Positions 7,557 to 9,887 of a stretch of 9,887 nt of DNA are shown here, piece after piece (the stretch's first letter is position 1; each line of letters begins with the position of its first letter). The stretch lies in the NCBI GenBank assembly GCA_025934635.1, contig JAICWX010000318.1, positions 1 to 9,887 of the forward strand, written 5' to 3'. A model generated the notes under the pieces. That model worked only from the letters and a program-made list of their open reading frames with translations. It was not told the DNA's origin and ran no database searches. Made by a program: the position numbers and the translations under genes. Source of the stretch: Streptosporangiaceae bacterium (GTDB lineage Bacteria; Actinomycetota; Actinomycetes; Streptosporangiales; Streptosporangiaceae).

Positions 7557-8429
7557 ATGCGTAGCAAGGTACGTGGCGAACGGTGGCAACGGCTGCACCG
7601 GGGCGTGTACGCCACCTTCTCCGGTGATCCGGCGCGGGAAACGGCACTCTGGGCCGCCTTGCTCCGTGCGGGTCCGGATGCCGTTCTCAGCCACCAGACG
7701 GCGGCCGAGCGGCACGGCCTGATCGACGCGCCGAGCTCGCTTATCACGATCACCGTGCCAGCCTGCAGGCGTCCGGTGCGAGCAAAGATCCCCGGCATCG
7801 TCATCCACCGATCAGATGCAATTCTGCGGACCAGGCACCCGGCCATGCTCCCGCCATGCACGCGGGTAGAGGAGACGGTACTTGATCTCATTCAGGTCGC
7901 GCCTGCCTTCGATGACGCCTACGCATGGATTTGCCGGGCCATCGGCCGTCGGCGCACCACAGCAGACCGGCTACGTCGGGCCATGGACGATCGCAAAAAG
8001 ATGCGCTGGCGCCGCGAGCTCACGGCGGCGCTCGCCGATGCCAATGACGGCGCTTTGTCCGTACTCGAGTACCGCTACGTCCGCCGGGTCGAGCGCCCGC
8101 ACGGACTCCCGGCCGCGATCCGGCAGGCAGGGATCAGGCGGCGTACCGGCAACAGGTACCTCGACAATCTGTACAAAGAGTACGGGGTATGCGTGGAACT
8201 CGACGGAACCGCCGCGCATCCTGAGGACGAGCAATGGCGTGACAAGCGGCGCGACAACGCCAACCTGTCCAGCGGCATCGTCACGCTCAGGTTCGGCTTC
8301 CCTGAACTAGGCGATCACCGGTGCGAGAGCGCGGCTTATGTCGCCACGGTCCTCGGCCGGCGAGGCTGGACCGGCACTGCGCATCCCTGCCACCGCCCGG
8401 CCTGCCGCGTTGCCGGGGCAACGGCATGA
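7557..8429 (+). CDS. AbiEi-antitoxin-like domain fused to a DUF559/Vsr-like endonuclease fold; N-terminus probably frameshifted
   Basis: The open frame gives 290 aa from ATG 7557. Residues 9-18 RWQRLHRGVY begin the family core of AbiEi-like winged-helix proteins, followed by LSHQTAAERHGL (about 44-55) and a middle domain with VIHRS and TRVEETVLDL. The C-terminal part has the DUF559/Vsr-like pattern: RYLDNLY with D203, then VELDG with E214 and D216, H221, and WRDKRRDN, consistent with a PD-(D/E)XK-type site. Such proteins are common in actinobacterial genomes, often annotated as type IV antitoxin-domain or endonuclease-domain proteins, without a proven role. No AbiEii toxin partner is adjacent. 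It is the only plus-strand gene, convergent with aspS and divergent from rarA, and looks less GC-rich than its neighbours, suggesting insertion. ATG 7557 lacks a ribosome-binding site and cuts off the first helix of the domain, so the true start is likely ATG 7456 in another frame. Confidence 0.8.
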   Translation: MRSKVRGERWQRLHRGVYATFSGDPARETALWAALLRAGPDAVLSHQTAAERHGLIDAPSSLITITVPACRRPVRAKIPGIVIHRSDAILRTRHPAMLPPCTRVEETVLDLIQVAPAFDDAYAWICRAIGRRRTTADRLRRAMDDRKKMRWRRELTAALADANDGALSVLEYRYVRRVERPHGLPAAIRQAGIRRRTGNRYLDNLYKEYGVCVELDGTAAHPEDEQWRDKRRDNANLSSGIVTLRFGFPELGDHRCESAAYVATVLGRRGWTGTAHPCHRPACRVAGATA

Positions 8430-8478
8430 TCAGTGCCAGGAGCGGCGGGCTGGCGAGGCAGGGAACTGCGGGACTGAT
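8429..8478. terminator. Possible branched stem structure between convergent genes
   Basis: In the short gap between the plus-strand stop and the aspS stop, ATCAGT (8429-8434) can pair with ACTGAT (8473-8478). Inside lie two further hairpins: GCCAG/CTGGC (8435-8439 with 8450-8454) and GCAG-GGAA-CTGC (8458-8469, a GNRA-type loop). Together they could form a three-way junction on either transcript. Stems are short and there is no U-tract, so a terminator role is a guess from position. Confidence 0.22.
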
Positions 8479-8486
8479 GGTATTGC

Positions 8487-8532
8487 GGGGGTGGGTTAGG
8501 GGGCTGCTGGTGGGGGTGGTGGGTTAGGGGGG
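8487..8532 (+). repeat. G-tract cluster with a 14-bp direct repeat spanning the aspS stop codon
   Basis: Runs of 3-6 G occur repeatedly on the plus strand, the template strand of aspS. GGTGGGTTAGGGGG is repeated exactly at 8490-8503 and 8518-8531, 28 bp apart. The TTA in the first copy is the aspS stop (TAA on the minus strand); the TTA in the second copy is out of frame. The cluster has G-quadruplex potential, although one loop is about 8 nt. Confidence 0.55.
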
Positions 8533-9887
8533 CTCGTGAGGCTGGTGGGGGCGACTGGAGCCGACGGGGTTTGCGGGGGCGTGGAGGAGCCGGGGGGGCC
8601 GGGGGGTTGGGGGGCTTGCGGGGGCGCCGGGATGGCGTCGATGCCGGCTTCCTTGCGCTGGGCGGGGGTGATGGGGGTGGGGGCGCCGGTGAGGGGGTCG
8701 AGGCCGGAGGCCGCCTTGGGGAAGGCGATGACGTCGCGGATGCTGGGCGCCCCGGCGAGGAGCATCACGACGCGGTCCCAGCCGAACGCGATGCCGCCGT
8801 GCGGCGGCGGCCCGTACTTGAACGCGTCCAGCAGGAAACCGAACTGAGAGCGGGCTTCGGCAGCGGTCAGGCCGATCACGTCGAAGACGGCCTGCTGCAT
8901 CGCGGACTTGTGGATACGGATCGACCCGCCGCCGATCTCGTAGCCGTTGCACACGATGTCGTACGCGTCGGCCAGCGCGCCGCCGGGCTCGGCGGTGAAC
9001 TTGTCCGCCCATTCGGGCAGCGGCGCGGTGAAGGGGTGGTGCACCGAGGTCCAGCCGCCGTCGGCGGTCTCCTCGAACATGGGCGCATCGACCACCCACA
9101 GGAACGACCAGGCGGATTCGTCGATCAGGCCGCACCGCTGCCCGATCTCCAGCCGGGCCGCGCCGAGCAGCTCGCGGGAGGCGTGGGCCGCTCCGGCGGC
9201 GAAGAACACGGCATCACCCGGCGCCGCGCCGGTCGCCGCGGCCAGGCCCGACCGCTCGGCGTCCGACAGGTTCTTGGCGACCGGCCCGGTGATCTCACCG
9301 GACTCGCCGATGACCGCGTAGGCGAGGCCGCGGGCGCCGCGGGAGCGCGCCCATTCCTGCCAGCCGTCGAACTCGCGCCGGGACTGCGTGCCGCCGCCCG
9401 GCATCACCACGGCGCCCACGTACTGCGCCTGGAACACCCGGAACCCGGTGCCGGCGAAGTACTCGGTCAGGTCGGTGAGCTCGCAGCCGAAACGCAGGTC
9501 GGGCTTGTCCGAGCCGAACCGCGTCATCGCGTCGGCGTAGGTCATCCGGGGCAGCGGGGTGGGCACCTGGTAGCCCGCCAGCTCGGACCACAGCCTGGTC
9601 ACGATGTCCTCGGCCACCGTGATGATGTCGTCGCGGGTGACGAACGACATCTCGATGTCGATCTGGGTGAACTCGGGCTGCCGGTCCTTGCGGAAATCCT
9701 CGTCCCGGAAGCAGCGGGCCAGCTGGTAGTACCGTTCCAGGCCGCCGACCATGAGCAGCTGCTTGAACAGCTGCGGCGACTGCGGCAGCGCGTACCAGTT
9801 GCCGGGCCGGAGCCGGACCGGGACCAGGAAGTCGCGCGCGCCCTCCGGGGTGGACCTGGTCAGGTAGGGCGTCTCGACGTTGACGAA
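8496..9887 (-). CDS. aspS: Aspartyl-tRNA synthetase AspRS, 5' end truncated by window
   Basis: Class II synthetase charging tRNA-Asp; in many bacteria it also makes Asp-tRNA-Asn, which cannot be judged here because the anticodon-binding domain is outside the window. The frame is open from the right edge: 463 residues are visible, beginning [10 protein letters not shown], so the first methionine inside the window (9752) is not the start. Visible blocks: [14 protein letters not shown], motif 2 RCFRDEDFR (58-66 of the visible part), FTQID, the bacterial insertion (GAD) domain, GGSIRIH, and motif 3 GIAFGWDR with R372. After the usual end ([14 protein letters not shown]) comes a 44-residue tail, 8499-8630, with 21 prolines including PPPPP four residues before the stop. 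That tail is not part of the conserved synthetase fold and looks like low-complexity extension. The gene ends convergently with the plus-strand AbiEi-like gene, 66 nt apart. Confidence 0.98.
   Translation of the reverse strand, partial: FVNVETPYLTRSTPEGARDFLVPVRLRPGNWYALPQSPQLFKQLLMVGGLERYYQLARCFRDEDFRKDRQPEFTQIDIEMSFVTRDDIITVAEDIVTRLWSELAGYQVPTPLPRMTYADAMTRFGSDKPDLRFGCELTDLTEYFAGTGFRVFQAQYVGAVVMPGGGTQSRREFDGWQEWARSRGARGLAYAVIGESGEITGPVAKNLSDAERSGLAAATGAAPGDAVFFAAGAAHASRELLGAARLEIGQRCGLIDESAWSFLWVVDAPMFEETADGGWTSVHHPFTAPLPEWADKFTAEPGGALADAYDIVCNGYEIGGGSIRIHKSAMQQAVFDVIGLTAAEARSQFGFLLDAFKYGPPPHGGIAFGWDRVVMLLAGAPSIRDVIAFPKAASGLDPLTGAPTPITPAQRKEAGIDAIPAPPQAPQPPGPPGSSTPPQTPSAPVAPTSLTSPPNPPPPPAAP
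8592..8624 (+). other. Strong G-quadruplex-type motif inside the aspS tail
   Basis: Four long guanine runs lie close together: seven G at 8592-8598, six at 8601-8606, six at 8609-8614 and five at 8620-8624, with loops of 2, 2 and 5 nt. This meets the usual G4 pattern comfortably. It lies on the plus strand, opposite the Pro (CCN) codons of the AspRS tail. Folding is inferred from the motif only. Confidence 0.6.

Noticed and set aside
8493..8532. GGGTTAGGG, resembling eukaryotic-type telomere repeats
   Set aside because: Only two copies occur, 28 bp apart, at the end of a coding gene; they are better explained by Pro codons, a TAA stop and a short duplication.
8524..9135. Minus-strand 203-codon Arg/Pro/His-rich frame
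   Set aside because: It is an out-of-frame shadow of aspS, whose motif 3 and GAD domain are in the other frame.
1..9887. CRISPR array, insertion sequence, tRNA or rRNA
   Set aside because: No regularly spaced repeats with spacers, transposase-like frames, terminal inverted repeats or tRNA/rRNA-like sequences were found on reading.

Overview
The window is a very GC-rich stretch of housekeeping DNA from an actinobacterium. Composition, gene order and protein sequences all point that way. A Streptosporangiales- or Thermomonosporaceae-like relative is my impression from the RuvX and AlaRS sequences, not a demonstrated placement. All genes but one lie on the minus strand.

Layout from right to left, which is the direction of transcription. 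The window opens inside aspS (aspartyl-tRNA synthetase, 8496-9887, 5' end cut off), which ends in an unusual proline-rich tail encoded by G-tract DNA. Next, on the plus strand and convergent with aspS, is a lone gene (7557-8429). It encodes an AbiEi-antitoxin-like winged helix joined to a DUF559/Vsr-like nuclease fold, and its N-terminus appears frameshifted. A 121-nt divergent intergenic region (7335-7455) carries two perfect DnaA boxes 30 bp apart.

Then follows a compact minus-strand operon: rarA (replication-associated AAA+ ATPase), an 8-codon mini-ORF, a DUF948 membrane/coiled-coil protein, a DUF6167-like small protein, alaS (alanyl-tRNA synthetase), ruvX/yqgF (Holliday-junction resolvase-like nuclease) and mltG (endolytic murein transglycosylase, 3' end cut off at base 1). 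Five junctions overlap by 1 or 4 nt (ATGA, ATGA, ATGA, TGATG, GTGA) and one has a 13-nt gap, so the operon is probably one translationally coupled transcript. It joins tRNA charging, fork/recombination maintenance and peptidoglycan control, an arrangement I recall as common in actinobacteria, where rpsD often sits between rarA and the DUF948 gene. Here rpsD is absent.

I see no complete undescribed system. The points most worth a second look are the frameshifted AbiEi/nuclease gene, the paired DnaA boxes at the rarA promoter region, the mini-ORF that exactly bridges rarA and the DUF948 gene, and the G4-prone, poly-proline-coding end of aspS. No tRNA, rRNA, CRISPR array or insertion sequence was seen.
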